Shown here: positions 46,024-56,232 of the stretch, in pieces
How positions within the stretch are numbered: position 1 is the stretch's first letter
Layout: each line of letters opens with the position of its first letter
Source of the DNA: Microvirga aerophila
Lineage (GTDB): Bacteria > Pseudomonadota > Alphaproteobacteria > Rhizobiales > Beijerinckiaceae
DNA length: 64,000 nucleotides
Reading direction: 5' to 3'
NCBI RefSeq assembly: GCF_003332305.1
Contig: NZ_QOIO01000016.1
Location: 48,238 to 112,237, forward strand
Program-made: the position numbers and the translations under genes
The notes under the pieces: generated by a model
Told to the model about the DNA's origin: nothing
The model's database searches: none
What the model saw: only the letters and a program-made list of their open reading frames with translations

Positions 46024-46752
46024 ATGGACGACTTTTTGATCTTCGCCTTGATCGGCTTCATGGCCCAGCTGGTGGATGGGGCGCTGGGAATGGCGTTCGG
46101 AGTCCTGTCGACCACGAGCCTGCTTGCCTTCGGTGTGCCGCCCGCCACCGCCAGCGCCGTCACCCACGTGACCGAGATCTTCACCACGGCGGCCTCCGGC
46201 ACATCTCATATCGTCCACCGCAACGTGAACTGGCGCCTCGTGGCGCGCCTGGCTCCCGCCGGGATGATCGGCGGCGCGGCAGGCGCGTTCATCCTGTCCA
46301 ACGTCGATGGCAAATTCATCGAGCCTTTCGTGTCGGCCTATCTGGCGGGCATCGGGTTCTACATCCTGTTCAAGGCCATCGGCCCCTTGTGGCCTCGCGA
46401 GGTCAAGGACCGGATCGTGCCCTGGATCGGAGCCGGTGGAGGCCTCCTGGACGCCATGGGCGGCGGCGGATGGGGCCCCATCGTGACCGGCTCGCTGATC
46501 GGGCGGGGCCACGCCCCCCGGCAGGTGATCGGCTCCACCAACCTGACGGAATTTCTCGTCACCAGCGTCATCTCGGCCACCTTCATCCTGTCCTTAGGGT
46601 GGTCGGAGCTGAGCTCGGCCTCCGGCCTGATCCTCGGCGGCGTGATCGCCGCGCCCCTGGGCGGGTTTCTGGTGAGCCGGATCCCGACGCGCCCTCTCAT
46701 GATCGGGGTTGGGATCATCATCGTGGTGACCAGCATCCCGCGGATCTTCTAG
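46024..46752 (+). CDS. TauE/SafE-family sulfite/anion exporter
   Basis: This 242-residue integral membrane protein has the two family repeats, each with a glycine-rich signature. The first is [37 protein letters not shown] and the second [39 protein letters not shown]. The seven to eight hydrophobic helices are consistent with an inner-membrane exporter of sulfite, sulfoacetate or similar anions. The frame is open upstream, but membrane-domain homology begins at the Met at 46024. The sulfite-oxidase-family gene is 16 kb away, so no operon link. Confidence 0.9.
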   Translation: MDDFLIFALIGFMAQLVDGALGMAFGVLSTTSLLAFGVPPATASAVTHVTEIFTTAASGTSHIVHRNVNWRLVARLAPAGMIGGAAGAFILSNVDGKFIEPFVSAYLAGIGFYILFKAIGPLWPREVKDRIVPWIGAGGGLLDAMGGGGWGPIVTGSLIGRGHAPRQVIGSTNLTEFLVTSVISATFILSLGWSELSSASGLILGGVIAAPLGGFLVSRIPTRPLMIGVGIIIVVTSIPRIF

Positions 46753-46817
46753 GATTGCCGCGAAGGTCGCACGGCACCCCCCTCGCGGAACGGCTAGTTT
46801 TGGGCCATATAGCCCCC

Positions 46818-47702
46818 ATGAGCGCCCTATCGAACAGCCGTTTCCTGAAGATGAACGGTCTCGGCAACGAGATCACCGTGCTTGACCTGCGCGGCACCTC
46901 CCTGCTGGTCAGCGCGGAGGAAGCGCGCGCCATCGCGGCCGATCCGCGTTCGCGCTTCGACCAGCTGATGGTGCTGCACGATCCGGTCACGCCCGGCACG
47001 GATGCCTTCATGCGCATCTACAACACGGACGGCTCGGAATCGGGCGCCTGCGGCAATGGCACCCGCTGCGTGGCCTGGGCCATGGTGGCGGACCCTGTCA
47101 TGAGCCGCCTGGTCGGGAACGGCCTCGTGCTGGAAACGAAGGCAGGCCTTCTGCCGGTGGAGCGCGTCTCGGATACGGTGTTCACCGTCGACATGGGTCC
47201 GCCGCGCCTCGCCTGGAACGAAATCCCCCTTCGCGATCCCTATCCGGACACGCGAGCCATCGCGGTGGAAACCCGCCTTGCGGAAGCGCCCGAGCTTCAA
47301 CGGCCGTCCGCGGTCAGCATGGGCAATCCGCACGCGATCTTCTGGGTCAAGGACGCGCAGGCCTATGACCTGAGGGCCATCGGTCCCAAGCTCGAGCACG
47401 ACCCGGTATTTCCCGAGCGCGCCAACATTTCGCTCGCTCAAGTTGTCGATCCCGGACACGTGGTGCTGCGGGTCTGGGAGCGCGGCGCGGGCCTGACGCG
47501 CGCCTGCGGCTCCGCCGCCTGCGCCACTCTCGTAGCAGGCGTCCGCAAGGGCCTGACCGACCGGCGCGCCACCCTCTCGCTGCCTGGCGGCGATCTCCTG
47601 ATCGAATGGCGCGAGACCGACGATCACGTGCTCATGACCGGGCCGACCGAGCTGGAGCATGAGGGCGCCTTCTCGCCCGCCCTGTTCAAGGGCGCTGCCT
47701 GA
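46818..47702 (+). CDS. dapF: Diaminopimelate epimerase
   Basis: This 294-residue enzyme has the two catalytic cysteines, Cys78 in SGACGNGTR and Cys230 in TRACGSAAC, within two homologous halves, and [11 protein letters not shown] at the start. It converts LL- to meso-diaminopimelate for lysine and peptidoglycan synthesis. Its stop overlaps the mtaB start by one base (TGATG), so the two are translationally coupled, an arrangement common in Hyphomicrobiales. The ATG at 46818 is the only one matching the family N-terminus. Confidence 0.97.
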   Translation: MSALSNSRFLKMNGLGNEITVLDLRGTSLLVSAEEARAIAADPRSRFDQLMVLHDPVTPGTDAFMRIYNTDGSESGACGNGTRCVAWAMVADPVMSRLVGNGLVLETKAGLLPVERVSDTVFTVDMGPPRLAWNEIPLRDPYPDTRAIAVETRLAEAPELQRPSAVSMGNPHAIFWVKDAQAYDLRAIGPKLEHDPVFPERANISLAQVVDPGHVVLRVWERGAGLTRACGSAACATLVAGVRKGLTDRRATLSLPGGDLLIEWRETDDHVLMTGPTELEHEGAFSPALFKGAA

Positions 47703-48955
47703 TGGGAGTCGAAGTCGTCACCTTTGGCTGTCGGCTCAACATTGTCGAGTCCGAGACCATGCAGCGCCACGCGGAGGAGGCGGGGCTGGGTGACGTGGTC
47801 ATCGTCAACACCTGCGCGGTGACGGCGGAGGCGACTCGGCAGGCGCGCCAGTCCATCCGCCGCATCGCCCGCGATAAGCCGGGCGCCCGCATTGTTGTGA
47901 CGGGCTGCGCCGCGCAGGTGGAGCCCGAGACCTTCGCGGCCATGCCCGAGGTAGCCAAGGTTCTGGGCAACGACGACAAGATGAAGGCCCAGACCTGGGG
48001 CTCTCTGCGCGATTTCGGCATTGGCGTGAGCGAAAAGATCCTCGTCAACGACATCATGGCCGTAAAGGAAACCGCGCAGCATCTCATCGATGGCCTGCGC
48101 GGCCATACCCGCGCCTTCGTACAGGTGCAGAATGGCTGCGACCACCGCTGCACCTTCTGCATCATCCCGTATGGTCGGGGCAATTCCCGCTCGGTCCCCA
48201 TGGGCGCGGTGGTCGATCAGGTGCGTACCCTCGTGGAACATGGCTCCCGGGAGGTGGTGCTGACCGGCGTCGACATCACGAGCTATGGCAAGGATTTACC
48301 AGGCGAGCCCAAGCTCGGCGCGCTAGTGAAAGGCATCCTGCGACATGTGCCCGAGCTGGAGCGGCTTCGCATATCGTCCATCGATTCGGTGGAGGCCGAT
48401 GACGATCTTTTGGACTCCATCGCGGGCGAGCATCGGCTGATGCCGCACCTGCACCTCTCGCTGCAGGCCGGCGACGACATGATCCTCAAGCGCATGAAGC
48501 GCCGGCACCTGCGCGACGACGCGATCCGCTTCTGCGAGGAGGTGCGCCGTTTGCGTCCCGACATGGTGTTCGGCGCGGACATCATCGCGGGCTTTCCCAC
48601 CGAGACCGAGGAGATGTTTTCCCGCTCCCTCGACATCGTCGAGGAATGCGGCCTGACGCATCTTCACGTCTTCCCCTTCTCGCCCCGTCCCGGCACCCCC
48701 GCCGCGCGCATGCCGCAGGTTTCCCGCGACGTAGTCAAGGACAGGGCGCGCCGCCTGCGTGAAAAGGGCGAAGCCGCGCTGGTGAAGCATCTCGATGCGG
48801 AGGTTGGCGCGCGCCGCAACGTGCTGATCGAACTGAACCAGATCGGCCGCACGGAAGCTTTTACGCCGGTTCGTTTCACATCGCCCGTGAAGCGCGGCGA
48901 TCTGCGGCCCGTAACCATCGCCGGGCATAACGGGCGCGAGCTTTTGGCAGCGTGA
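47702..48955 (+). CDS. mtaB: tRNA t6A37 methylthiotransferase MtaB
   Basis: This 417-residue MiaB-like radical-SAM enzyme has the UPF0004 domain with three cysteines (FGCRLN, NTCAVT, TGCAAQ). The radical-SAM cluster is GCDHRCTFC (Cys146, Cys150, Cys153), followed by IPYGRGNSRSVP, with a C-terminal TRAM-like region. It adds a methylthio group to N6-threonylcarbamoyladenosine at position 37 of tRNA. CRLN in place of the MiaB-type motif, and the overall length, favour MtaB over MiaB. Coupled to dapF. Confidence 0.95.
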   Translation: MGVEVVTFGCRLNIVESETMQRHAEEAGLGDVVIVNTCAVTAEATRQARQSIRRIARDKPGARIVVTGCAAQVEPETFAAMPEVAKVLGNDDKMKAQTWGSLRDFGIGVSEKILVNDIMAVKETAQHLIDGLRGHTRAFVQVQNGCDHRCTFCIIPYGRGNSRSVPMGAVVDQVRTLVEHGSREVVLTGVDITSYGKDLPGEPKLGALVKGILRHVPELERLRISSIDSVEADDDLLDSIAGEHRLMPHLHLSLQAGDDMILKRMKRRHLRDDAIRFCEEVRRLRPDMVFGADIIAGFPTETEEMFSRSLDIVEECGLTHLHVFPFSPRPGTPAARMPQVSRDVVKDRARRLREKGEAALVKHLDAEVGARRNVLIELNQIGRTEAFTPVRFTSPVKRGDLRPVTIAGHNGRELLAA

Positions 48956-48965
48956 CGCTCTTACA

Positions 48966-49026
48966 CCCTCTCCCGGATGGGAGAGGGCAAAACCCTCACC
49001 CCTGCCCTCTCCCATCCGGGAGAGGG
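48966..49026. repeat. Perfect 22-bp inverted repeat with 17-bp spacer
   Basis: The arms at 48966-48987 and 49005-49026 are exact reverse complements; each arm is itself nearly palindromic (CCCTCTCCC...GGGAGAGGG). It lies just after mtaB and overlaps the last codons of the pseudouridine synthase gene. It may end transcription from both sides, although there is no T run. Confidence 0.85.
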
Positions 49027-49703
49027 AGGTCCATTCCGCAGGCCGCCACGCGCTCCCGCATATGCTCCGGCACGGGCGCCTCCACGGCGATCGGTGCCTT
49101 CTTCGGATAGAGCGGCACCGTCACGCTTCTGGCGTGCAGGTGGAGTCCCGGGCCGCCGAACCGGGGAGCGGTGCCGTAGATAGGATCGCCGAGGATCGGC
49201 CAGCCGGAGGCCTGGCAATGGACACGCAGCTGGTGGGTGCGCCCTGTGACGGGGCGCAGTTCGAGGAGCGTGAGGCCCTCGTTGCGTCCCAGCGCCCGCC
49301 ATTTCGTCAGGGACGGCTGCCCCTTTGGGTCGACCTTCATCCACCAGCCGCGATCCGGCGATTTCGGCGCGAGGGCCAGATCAATCTCCCCCTCGTCCCC
49401 GGCTGGTCCGCCCTCGACCACGGCCCAGTAGACCTTGTCGACCTCGTTTTTCTTGAAAAGCTCGTTGAGCCGGGCGATGGCCTTGGGGTGGCGGCCTAGG
49501 ATGAGACAGCCGGACGTGTCCTTGTCGAGGCGGTGCGCGGTTTCCGGGCGGCGCGGGAGGCCGAACCGCAGGGCGTCGAGATAATGGGTCAGGGTCTCGC
49601 CGCCTTTCGGCCCCGGATGCACCGGCAGACCGGCGGGTTTGTCGATCACGAGCATCAGGGCATCGCGATACAGCACCTTCGACACTATCTCTTCCGCATT
49701 CAT
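48996..49703 (-). CDS. RluA-family pseudouridine synthase
   Basis: This 235-residue enzyme has the catalytic Asp in AHRLDKDTSG, the family motif PVTGRTHQLRVHCQASGWPILGDPIYG and LMLVIDKPAGLPVHPG at the start. No S4 domain is present, so it resembles the RluA rather than RluC/D layout. The last 11 residues (DLPLPDGRGQG) are encoded by the inverted repeat at 48966-49026, so the natural stop was replaced by one within the repeat. RNA target not determined. It is convergent with mtaB and divergent from ftsY. Confidence 0.93.
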   Translation of the reverse strand: MNAEEIVSKVLYRDALMLVIDKPAGLPVHPGPKGGETLTHYLDALRFGLPRRPETAHRLDKDTSGCLILGRHPKAIARLNELFKKNEVDKVYWAVVEGGPAGDEGEIDLALAPKSPDRGWWMKVDPKGQPSLTKWRALGRNEGLTLLELRPVTGRTHQLRVHCQASGWPILGDPIYGTAPRFGGPGLHLHARSVTVPLYPKKAPIAVEAPVPEHMRERVAACGMDLPLPDGRGQG

Positions 49704-49770
49704 GAAGCCTCGGCTATCGAGGCCGGACGCTCAAGGCAAGCAGCAAACAAGAGGCGAGACGGAAAAACCC

Positions 49771-51183
49771 ATGGCAGAGACAAAGCCCGACAAGCCCGGA
49801 TTCCTGTCCCGCCTCTTCGGACGCAAGGCCGAGCCTGCCCCGCTGGCAGAGCCGGCCCCGCTGGTCGAACCGACCGCGCCGATCGAGCAGGCCACACCGG
49901 CGGAGCAGCCCGCAAGCGCTGAACCTGCATCTGCGAGTGAGTCGGCCCCTCAGCCCGAGCAAGCTGCCCCGGCGGCGGTGCAGCGCGCCCATGGCGAGCC
50001 GGAGGCCATGCCCTCCCCGCCCGTGAGCGCGGCCGACGATCTGGTGGCCGCGCCTCCAACGGTGACGACTGCGTCTCCCGATACGCCTGACGAGCGCAAG
50101 ACCCCGGTGGAGCTCGCCGGAGCCGATCTTCAGCCGATCGAAGGGCTTGATCCCGAGGGCGGTGGGCCGAAGGAGCCCATTCCACGACCCGCGCCCGAAC
50201 CGGAGCCGACGCCTCCTCCTGCGGAGCCTCTCCCGGCCACAGCCGCGCCCTCCGAGAATCGCGGCTGGTGGCAGCGGCTTACCGAGGGCATGCGCCGCAC
50301 CTCGTCGTCCCTGTCGGAGAGCGTCACAGGCCTGTTCACCAAGCGCAAGCTGGATGACGCGACCCTGGAGGAGCTGGAGGATGCGCTGATCCGAGCCGAT
50401 CTCGGCGTGCCGACCGCCATGCGGATCACCGAGGCGATCTCGTCGGGCCGCTACAACAAGGAGGTTTCGCCCGCCGAGGTGAAGGCCATCCTGGCCGGCG
50501 AGGTAGAAAAGACCCTTGCGCCCGTTGCCCGCTCCCTCACCATCGACCGCGGGAAAAAGCCCTTCGTGATCCTCATGGTCGGCGTCAACGGCGCAGGAAA
50601 AACCACGACCATCGGCAAGTTGACTCAGAAGTTCCGCAGCCAGGGCCTGAAGGTGATGCTGGCCGCCGGCGACACCTTCCGGGCCGCCGCCATCGAACAG
50701 CTCAAAGTCTGGGGCGAACGCGTAGGCGCGCCGGTCATCACCCGACCGCAGGGGTCCGACGCGGCGGGCTTGGCGTTCGACGCGCTCCAGGAAGCCAGGG
50801 CCAACGGCACGGACGTGCTCCTCATCGACACCGCGGGCCGCCTCCAGAACAAGGCAGGCCTCATGGCCGAGCTGGAAAAGATCGTGCGCGTCCTGAAGAA
50901 GCAGGACGAGACCGCGCCCCACGCGACCCTTCTGGTGCTCGACGCCACCGTGGGCCAGAACGCACTGAGCCAAGTAGAGCTGTTCCAGAAGGTCGCCGGC
51001 ATCACGGGCCTCGTCATGACCAAGCTCGACGGCACGGCGCGCGGCGGCATCCTGGTGGCGCTCGCGGCCAAGTTCGGCCTGCCGGTTCACTTCATCGGCG
51101 TGGGCGAAGGCGTGGACGATCTGGAGCCTTTTGCCGCCCGGGATTTCGCTCGGGCGATCGCCGGGCTAGAAGAGACCGCATGA
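49771..51183 (+). CDS. ftsY: Signal recognition particle receptor FtsY
   Basis: This 470-residue protein has a long Pro/Ala/Glu-rich acidic N-terminal region (about 20-165) preceding the NG domain. The GTPase carries P-loop [10 protein letters not shown] (271-280), then [20 protein letters not shown] and [10 protein letters not shown]. FtsY docks SRP-ribosome complexes at the membrane and interacts with Ffh encoded at 41.8-43.4 kb. The ATG at 49771 is followed by [16 protein letters not shown], the usual membrane-targeting start. The stop overlaps the yciB ATG (ATGA). Confidence 0.96.
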   Translation: MAETKPDKPGFLSRLFGRKAEPAPLAEPAPLVEPTAPIEQATPAEQPASAEPASASESAPQPEQAAPAAVQRAHGEPEAMPSPPVSAADDLVAAPPTVTTASPDTPDERKTPVELAGADLQPIEGLDPEGGGPKEPIPRPAPEPEPTPPPAEPLPATAAPSENRGWWQRLTEGMRRTSSSLSESVTGLFTKRKLDDATLEELEDALIRADLGVPTAMRITEAISSGRYNKEVSPAEVKAILAGEVEKTLAPVARSLTIDRGKKPFVILMVGVNGAGKTTTIGKLTQKFRSQGLKVMLAAGDTFRAAAIEQLKVWGERVGAPVITRPQGSDAAGLAFDALQEARANGTDVLLIDTAGRLQNKAGLMAELEKIVRVLKKQDETAPHATLLVLDATVGQNALSQVELFQKVAGITGLVMTKLDGTARGGILVALAAKFGLPVHFIGVGEGVDDLEPFAARDFARAIAGLEETA

Positions 51184-51794
51184 CACAACAAAAGCGCCTC
51201 CCGCCCCTCCTGAAGCTCGCCCTCGAACTCGGACCCCTGGTCCTGTTCTTCCTGACCAACGCCTATGCGGATCGGTTCGGATACGCGGACAACCAGCGCA
51301 TCTATGCGGCCACGGGCCTCTTCGTGATCGCGACCCTTGCGGCGCTCACCGTGAACTATGCGCTGATCCGCAAGCTGCCGATCATGCCCATGGTGTCGGC
51401 CGTGGTGGTCGTGGTGTTCGGCGGGCTGACGCTGGCGCTGCAGAATGACGTGTTCATCAAGCTCAAGCCCACCATCGTGAACACGATGTTCGGCATCATC
51501 CTGCTCGGCGGCCTCTATTTCCGCAAGCCGCTCTTGGCCATCGTGCTCGACAGCATGTTCGAGCTGACGGAAGAGGGCTGGCGAAAGCTCACCTTCCGCT
51601 GGGCCCTGTTCTTCTTCGCGCTCGCGATTCTCAACGAGATCGTCTGGCGCACTCAGACCACGGATTTCTGGGTGAGCTTCAAGGTCTTCGGCATCATGCC
51701 GCTCACGATCCTCTTCGCGCTGGCCCAGACGCCGCTGCTGCTGCGCCACGACATGAGCAAGAAGGACGAGGAGACGGCCGGCAGCGGGGCTTGA
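51180..51794 (+). CDS. yciB: Septation protein A family (YciB/IspZ) membrane protein
   Basis: This 204-residue protein with five predicted transmembrane helices has the signature [35 protein letters not shown], and [24 protein letters not shown]. YciB proteins affect septation and envelope integrity in Gram-negatives. It is translationally coupled to ftsY, a widespread pairing in Hyphomicrobiales. Confidence 0.94.
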   Translation: MTQQKRLPPLLKLALELGPLVLFFLTNAYADRFGYADNQRIYAATGLFVIATLAALTVNYALIRKLPIMPMVSAVVVVVFGGLTLALQNDVFIKLKPTIVNTMFGIILLGGLYFRKPLLAIVLDSMFELTEEGWRKLTFRWALFFFALAILNEIVWRTQTTDFWVSFKVFGIMPLTILFALAQTPLLLRHDMSKKDEETAGSGA

Positions 51795-51813
51795 GAGCCC
51801 GTCTCATCCCTCC

Positions 51814-51918
51814 GACCTCATCCCGAGGAAGGCCGTAGGGCCTGTCTCGAAGGATGTTCCAGAGAGCAATGGAAACACCCTCGTGCTTCGAGGCGGTTCG
51901 CCCCTCAGCATGAGGGCT
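51814..51918. repeat. Family C palindromic repeat pair
   Basis: GACCTCATCCCGAGGAAGGC with TCTCGAAGGATG is followed by CACCCTCGTGCTTCGAGGCGG and CCCTCAGCATGAGGGC. The first part is related to 25831-25871. Located between yciB and the cyclase gene stops. Confidence 0.65.
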
Positions 51919-51962
51919 GTGGAAGCCGATCCATCTTGAGCCGCACAGAGGGACGGCGCGAC

Positions 51963-53321
51963 CTATTCGGCGGCGGCTTTCGGGTGTGGCCGCATCAGCA
52001 CGATCTTGCGGGTGACGCCGCGAAGGGGCTCGTGCTCCACTTCGGCCCAGAACGCGTCCTCGCCCGCCGCCGTGATGGCGTCCCACGAGGCGAGCATGTC
52101 GCAATTGGCTGTTTTCGTCGCCTGCTCGATGCGGGCCGCCGTGTTGACGGTCTCCCCCAGCACGGTGAATTCCAGCCGGTCCTCGTCGCCCACCACGCCG
52201 CAGAACACCTCGCCCCGGTGAATGCCGATCCCGATCCGCACTGGCGGATCGAACTCGCGCTTGGCGTTCCACCGGTCGATGAGGTCGAGGAGGGTGCGGC
52301 CGCAGGCGAGCGCCCGTGCCGTGTCGTCGGGCTTTTCCGTCGGCACCCCGAACAGGATGAGCGCGCCGTCGCCGGTGAACTTGTCGATGATGCCCCCGTG
52401 CTTGGCGGCGGCCTGCAGCACCCGGCGGCGGAACGACGTGATGAAGATGGCGAGCCGGGTCGGGTCGATGTTCTCGCCGAAGCCGGACGATGCCCGGATG
52501 TCCACGAACATCAGCGTCACCGGGATGCGCCGTCCGGTGCGCAGGGACGTGAAGGCCCGCTCTGACAGGATGGGCGCAAGCTCGCGCGGCAGATAACGGG
52601 TGAGGTTGAGCCGCAGGGTGGTCTCCCGCACGGCGCGCTCGAGCATGAGCCGGCCCTGACGCACCACGAGGTACAGGATCAGCGACACGGTCAGCACCAT
52701 GACGATGCGCACCATGTTGGTCTGCCAGGTGAAGGCTCCGAGCATGCCGGAGATGTGCTGTCTCACTTCGTCGGGGCTGGGCTCGCCTCCCGAAAAGGCG
52801 ATGATCGAGAGCCCGATCACATAAACCCCACCCACGAAGGCCTGCAGTCGCGGCTGGTAGTGGATCGCCGTCGCCGCCATGATGATGGGCATCACCCAGA
52901 CCACCGGATACACGGCGAACAGGCTGCCGGGGATGTCCAAACTCCAGCGGTTGAACGCCAGGGTGCCCAGGATCAGCAGAGCGTCGAGAACCGCCGTGAT
53001 GGCCGGCAATTTATCGACGAACATGCGCCGGGACGCCATCCAGGTGGTGGCCCATCCCACCGCGCCGAACACCAGCAGGGCGGCTTTCGCGGCCTGAATC
53101 TGCTTCAACGCGAACGGACTCGTGATCGTGTCGCTGAGCTGCACCGCCAGAACGGCCAGGAACAGAATGGCCGCAATGGCGATTCGCGCCTGGCCGGCCC
53201 GCCGCAGGGCCGCTATGTCCGCCTCGCGGATGAGGCGATGCGTGGCGTCGCTGATCAGATATCGGGACCGCAATTGGCGGATCGACGTCAGGGCGGTTGA
53301 CAGGCGGGGGCGAAGGAGCAC
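51963..53321 (-). CDS. Membrane-bound class III adenylate/guanylate cyclase
   Basis: This 452-residue protein has about six transmembrane helices (55-245) followed by a class III cyclase domain (about 270-440). Metal-binding Asp residues lie in [13 protein letters not shown] and [10 protein letters not shown], and [37 protein letters not shown] carries the transition-state residues. This architecture makes cAMP (or cGMP) at the inner membrane. No ATG is present at the N-terminus; I placed the start at GTG 53321, where the sequence first looks native. It is divergent from the yaiI gene. Confidence 0.88.
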   Translation of the reverse strand: MLLRPRLSTALTSIRQLRSRYLISDATHRLIREADIAALRRAGQARIAIAAILFLAVLAVQLSDTITSPFALKQIQAAKAALLVFGAVGWATTWMASRRMFVDKLPAITAVLDALLILGTLAFNRWSLDIPGSLFAVYPVVWVMPIIMAATAIHYQPRLQAFVGGVYVIGLSIIAFSGGEPSPDEVRQHISGMLGAFTWQTNMVRIVMVLTVSLILYLVVRQGRLMLERAVRETTLRLNLTRYLPRELAPILSERAFTSLRTGRRIPVTLMFVDIRASSGFGENIDPTRLAIFITSFRRRVLQAAAKHGGIIDKFTGDGALILFGVPTEKPDDTARALACGRTLLDLIDRWNAKREFDPPVRIGIGIHRGEVFCGVVGDEDRLEFTVLGETVNTAARIEQATKTANCDMLASWDAITAAGEDAFWAEVEHEPLRGVTRKIVLMRPHPKAAAE

Positions 53322-53390
53322 GGGTTCTTTTCGCGTTGGAGCCGGTTTAAAGAAGGCGGGACGAAGCCCGCGCCGAAAGATGTAATATCG

Positions 53391-53876
53391 ATGACCGTGA
53401 TGTCTCAAGCCATCGAAATCTACGTGGACGCCGATGCCTGCCCGGTCAAAGCCGAGGTGTACCGGGTGGCGGAGCGCCACCGGGTCAAGGTTTTCGTGGT
53501 GGCCAACAGCTTCATGGCGGTTCCAAACGATCCCCTGATCGAGCGCGTGGTGGTGAGCGCCGGCTTCGACGCGGCCGACGACTGGATCGCCGAGCGGGCA
53601 AAGCGGGGCTGCATTGTCATCACGGCCGACATTCCCCTGGCCCACCGCTGCGTGAGCGCGGGCGCGGACGTGATCGGCCCCACGGGCCGCCCCTTCACGG
53701 AAGCCTCCATCGGCATGGCGCTCGCCACCCGCAACCTCATGGAGGACCTGCGCGCCATGGGCGACGTGTCAGGCGGCCCGAAGCCGTTCTCGGCCAAGGA
53801 CCGTTCGGCCTTTCTCTCCGCGCTCGATCTGGCGATCGTGCGGCTCAAGCGGGCGGGGTTTGGTCAACCTGAATAG
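53391..53876 (+). CDS. YaiI/YqxD family protein (UPF0178)
   Basis: This 161-residue protein has [21 protein letters not shown] at the start, [35 protein letters not shown] in the middle and [26 protein letters not shown]. These blocks define UPF0178, which has a PIN-like arrangement of acidic residues and is suspected to be a nuclease. Function unproven. Its last 32 bases overlap the convergent hypothetical gene. Confidence 0.92.
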   Translation: MTVMSQAIEIYVDADACPVKAEVYRVAERHRVKVFVVANSFMAVPNDPLIERVVVSAGFDAADDWIAERAKRGCIVITADIPLAHRCVSAGADVIGPTGRPFTEASIGMALATRNLMEDLRAMGDVSGGPKPFSAKDRSAFLSALDLAIVRLKRAGFGQPE

Positions 53877-54480
53877 ATGATGCTTGGGAAACCCCAATCC
53901 AGAGATCAGGCCGGTAGTATCTAATCGCGCTCAGAATTTCTGAGTGGGGTGCTTTGAAGAAGGCTCTCGTGTAGAGAAACATGACTCGTTCACCAGCAAT
54001 CCAGCGGATGAGCCAGTGCGCTTCTCGTTGTTGTTCATAAATGCGAATGGCAACACGGCTCACATCAATACAAAACAGATCGGACCATGGCATGCTGCAA
54101 TAGCCGAGTTCATCCAAGCCGCTAATGCCTTCCGGACCAATCGCCAGATCTGGCACATTATCGAATGCGTGCCGAATTCGGTGGAATCCCAATCGAATGA
54201 AGTAGCCAACGAATCCGAACAACAGCGGCACCCGAGCCCAGACCGGAAGAATGGTAACCAGTAGCAAGAGCAGAGCTCCCTTTCCGGAGCCATAAGCGTG
54301 ATAACTTCCCTTCTTTGACGGAAAATTCGGGTCCAGCGCCAACCATGTCAGCCACAGGAACATAGCAGCCATAAAGCCGAACGCGAAGGGAGCTACCGTT
54401 AGGGCACGAAAGCGACATAGATGATATTCTTGAACTGGCTCGTTGCCAGGATCAGCGTCATGCGATGTGGAACAGGGCAT
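53845..54480 (-). CDS. Hypothetical two-helix membrane protein, low GC
   Basis: This 211-residue protein of unknown family has two transmembrane segments (about 30-50 and 70-95). A soluble domain follows with [29 protein letters not shown], a pattern seen in PH-like membrane proteins of the STM3941 kind. That resemblance is tentative. The base composition is clearly lower in GC than its neighbours, with ATA- and AAT-rich codons, which suggests recent acquisition. A GTG at 54504 is an alternative start. It overlaps the yaiI stop region. Confidence 0.72.
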   Translation of the reverse strand: MPCSTSHDADPGNEPVQEYHLCRFRALTVAPFAFGFMAAMFLWLTWLALDPNFPSKKGSYHAYGSGKGALLLLLVTILPVWARVPLLFGFVGYFIRLGFHRIRHAFDNVPDLAIGPEGISGLDELGYCSMPWSDLFCIDVSRVAIRIYEQQREAHWLIRWIAGERVMFLYTRAFFKAPHSEILSAIRYYRPDLWIGVSQASSIQVDQTPPA

Positions 54481-54541
54481 CAGTGAGTCTCTATTAAGAT
54501 TCACTGTAACATCGTTATATTTATCCCATTATTCCCGAATT

Positions 54542-55123
54542 TCATTTTGCCAATACGGCGTGGAGCTTCTCCCTCAACGCCGGCAGCGTCTCCGGCGTCA
54601 GCGGGCCGATATGCTTGTGGCGGATCATCCCGTCCGGGCCGACGATGAAGGTCTCGGGCACGCCGTAGACGCCCCAATCGATGGAGGCGCGGCCGTTGGA
54701 ATCGGCGCCGACAGCCGCGAAAGGATTGCCGTAGGTGCCTAGAAAACGCCGGGCGTTGTCGGGATCGTCCTTCTGGTTGATGCCGACCAGCCGGATCGAC
54801 GGGTCCTTGGCGAGATCGACCAGGAGCGGATGCTCCTGGCGGCAGGGGGCGCACCAGGACGCCCATACGTTCACCACCGTGACCTTGCCCTTGAGGTCCT
54901 CGGTCGAGAAGCCCGGCACCGGCTTGCCGCCGGCCACGAGTCCCTCCAGCGGCGGCAGCGCGAAGGCGGGCGCGGGCTTGTTGAGGAGCGCGGAGGGCAC
55001 CCGGGAGGGGTCGTCGCCTCCGAGCCGCACCACGAAGAGCCCCGCCAGCACCACGAAGACGATGACGGGCAGCAGGAACAGGACGCGGCTGCGGGTCGGT
55101 GCCTGGACGCCTGCCTCAGCCAC
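54542..55123 (-). CDS. ccmG: Cytochrome c biogenesis thiol-disulfide oxidoreductase CcmG (DsbE)
   Basis: This 193-residue protein has an N-terminal membrane anchor (about 13-34) and a periplasmic thioredoxin domain with WASWCAPCRQEHP (Cys91, Cys94). INQKDDPDNARRFL and GVYGVPETFIV, the CcmG-type cis-Pro loop, follow. It reduces the apocytochrome or CcmH disulfide before heme ligation. Its start overlaps the ccmD end by eight bases. Confidence 0.95.
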   Translation of the reverse strand: MAEAGVQAPTRSRVLFLLPVIVFVVLAGLFVVRLGGDDPSRVPSALLNKPAPAFALPPLEGLVAGGKPVPGFSTEDLKGKVTVVNVWASWCAPCRQEHPLLVDLAKDPSIRLVGINQKDDPDNARRFLGTYGNPFAAVGADSNGRASIDWGVYGVPETFIVGPDGMIRHKHIGPLTPETLPALREKLHAVLAK

Positions 55124-55271
55124 GACGCGACCTCCGGCCGACGCCCCGCGCCTCGAGCTCTGCGAGAGCCCTGGTCTGGATGCGATGGTCGATGACCGCG
55201 CGCAGGATCAGGCCGGCGACCACCAGAGCGGTGACCGCGTAAGAGGTGACGATGAAGAAACCGTGGGTCAT
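55116..55271 (-). CDS. ccmD: Heme exporter protein CcmD
   Basis: This 51-residue small protein has one transmembrane helix (FFIVTSYAVTALVVAGLILRAV) and a basic tail (DHRIQTRALAELEARG), the standard CcmD form. It helps release holo-CcmE from the CcmABC complex. It is linked to ccmC by a one-base TGATG overlap and to ccmG by an eight-base overlap. Confidence 0.93.
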   Translation of the reverse strand: MTHGFFIVTSYAVTALVVAGLILRAVIDHRIQTRALAELEARGVGRRSRRG

Positions 55272-56011
55272 CAGGCGGCCTGTGCGTCGAGGCGCTCGGC
55301 CTCCAAGATGGTGAGGGTGCGCACCCGGCGGCGCAGAATTTCGGTGCGCATGCCCGAGAGATGCAGCGACACGCCAATGAGCGTGAAGGCCACGGCCATC
55401 ACCAGGAGCGGAACCAGCATGGAGGAATGGATCGTCGGCCCGCCGAGGCGGAACACGGAGGCCGGCTGGTGCAGGGTGTTCCACCAATCGACCGAGAACT
55501 TCACGATTGGCACGTTGACGGCCCCCACCAGGGTGAGGATCGATACCGCACGCGCCGCGCGGTTCGGCTCCTCGATGGCGCGCCAGAGCGCCAGGATTCC
55601 CGCATAGATGAGAAACATCACCAGCATGGAGGTAAGCCGAGCGTCCCACTGCCAATAGGTGCCCCACATGGGCTTGCCCCAGAGCGAGCCGGTCACGAGG
55701 CAGATCAGCGTGAAGGCGGCCCCGATGGGAGCGGCGGCCTTCTGCGACACATCCGCCAGGGGATGGCGCCAGACTAGGGTGCCCAGCGCCGACGCCGCCA
55801 TGGTCACGTAGAAGAACAGGGACAGCCACGCGGCCGGGACATGGAGATACATGATCTTGACCGTCTCGCCCTGCTGATAGTCAGCAGGCGCCACGAACCA
55901 GACCATGGCGAGGCCGATTCCGAGAAGAACCACCGACGCGCCGATGAGCCAGGGCAGCAGGCGGCCGCTGAAGCTCATGAAACGGGTCGGGTTGGCAAGG
56001 TCGAGGATCAT
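55271..56011 (-). CDS. ccmC: Heme exporter protein CcmC
   Basis: This 246-residue six-helix membrane protein has the heme-handling WWD-like signature MWGTYWQWDARLTSMLVMFLIY. The conserved histidines are in MYLHVPAAWLS and TLHQPASV. It attaches heme to CcmE in the periplasm. The ATG at 56011 fits homologues but no clear ribosome site precedes it. In most relatives ccmC follows ccmB directly; here an M23 peptidase gene and a GNAT gene lie between. Confidence 0.95.
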   Translation of the reverse strand: MILDLANPTRFMSFSGRLLPWLIGASVVLLGIGLAMVWFVAPADYQQGETVKIMYLHVPAAWLSLFFYVTMAASALGTLVWRHPLADVSQKAAAPIGAAFTLICLVTGSLWGKPMWGTYWQWDARLTSMLVMFLIYAGILALWRAIEEPNRAARAVSILTLVGAVNVPIVKFSVDWWNTLHQPASVFRLGGPTIHSSMLVPLLVMAVAFTLIGVSLHLSGMRTEILRRRVRTLTILEAERLDAQAA

Positions 56012-56232
56012 GGATGTCGATTTAGCGGTCTCAAGGCCCGCCTGCAACGCACGGATAGCCACAGGCTGAATAACGATTTCGCTAAGTCGGAGGGCGTCGC
56101 ATCCGGGAGACCCTTCGACGATCCGGCATTCGGACGTGGCACCCCGGGTGTTCCATCGCGTTCGGCGGAACGGCTGGCCTATCATCCGGCGCGGAAAGCT
56201 GCGTATCATCCGCACCATTGGATGGAGTTGCC

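Noticed and set aside
16100..49030. CRISPR arrays
   Set aside because: The repeats at 16.1, 41.1 and 49.0 kb are inverted or dispersed elements without regular spacing or unique spacers; no cas genes are present.
12837..54511. TGTTAC hexamer near the starts of five genes (12837, 19874, 33688, 45823, 54506)
   Set aside because: From base composition about a dozen occurrences are expected on both strands in the window, and the distances to starts vary. Only the longer 10-mer shared by two leaders was kept as a weak finding.
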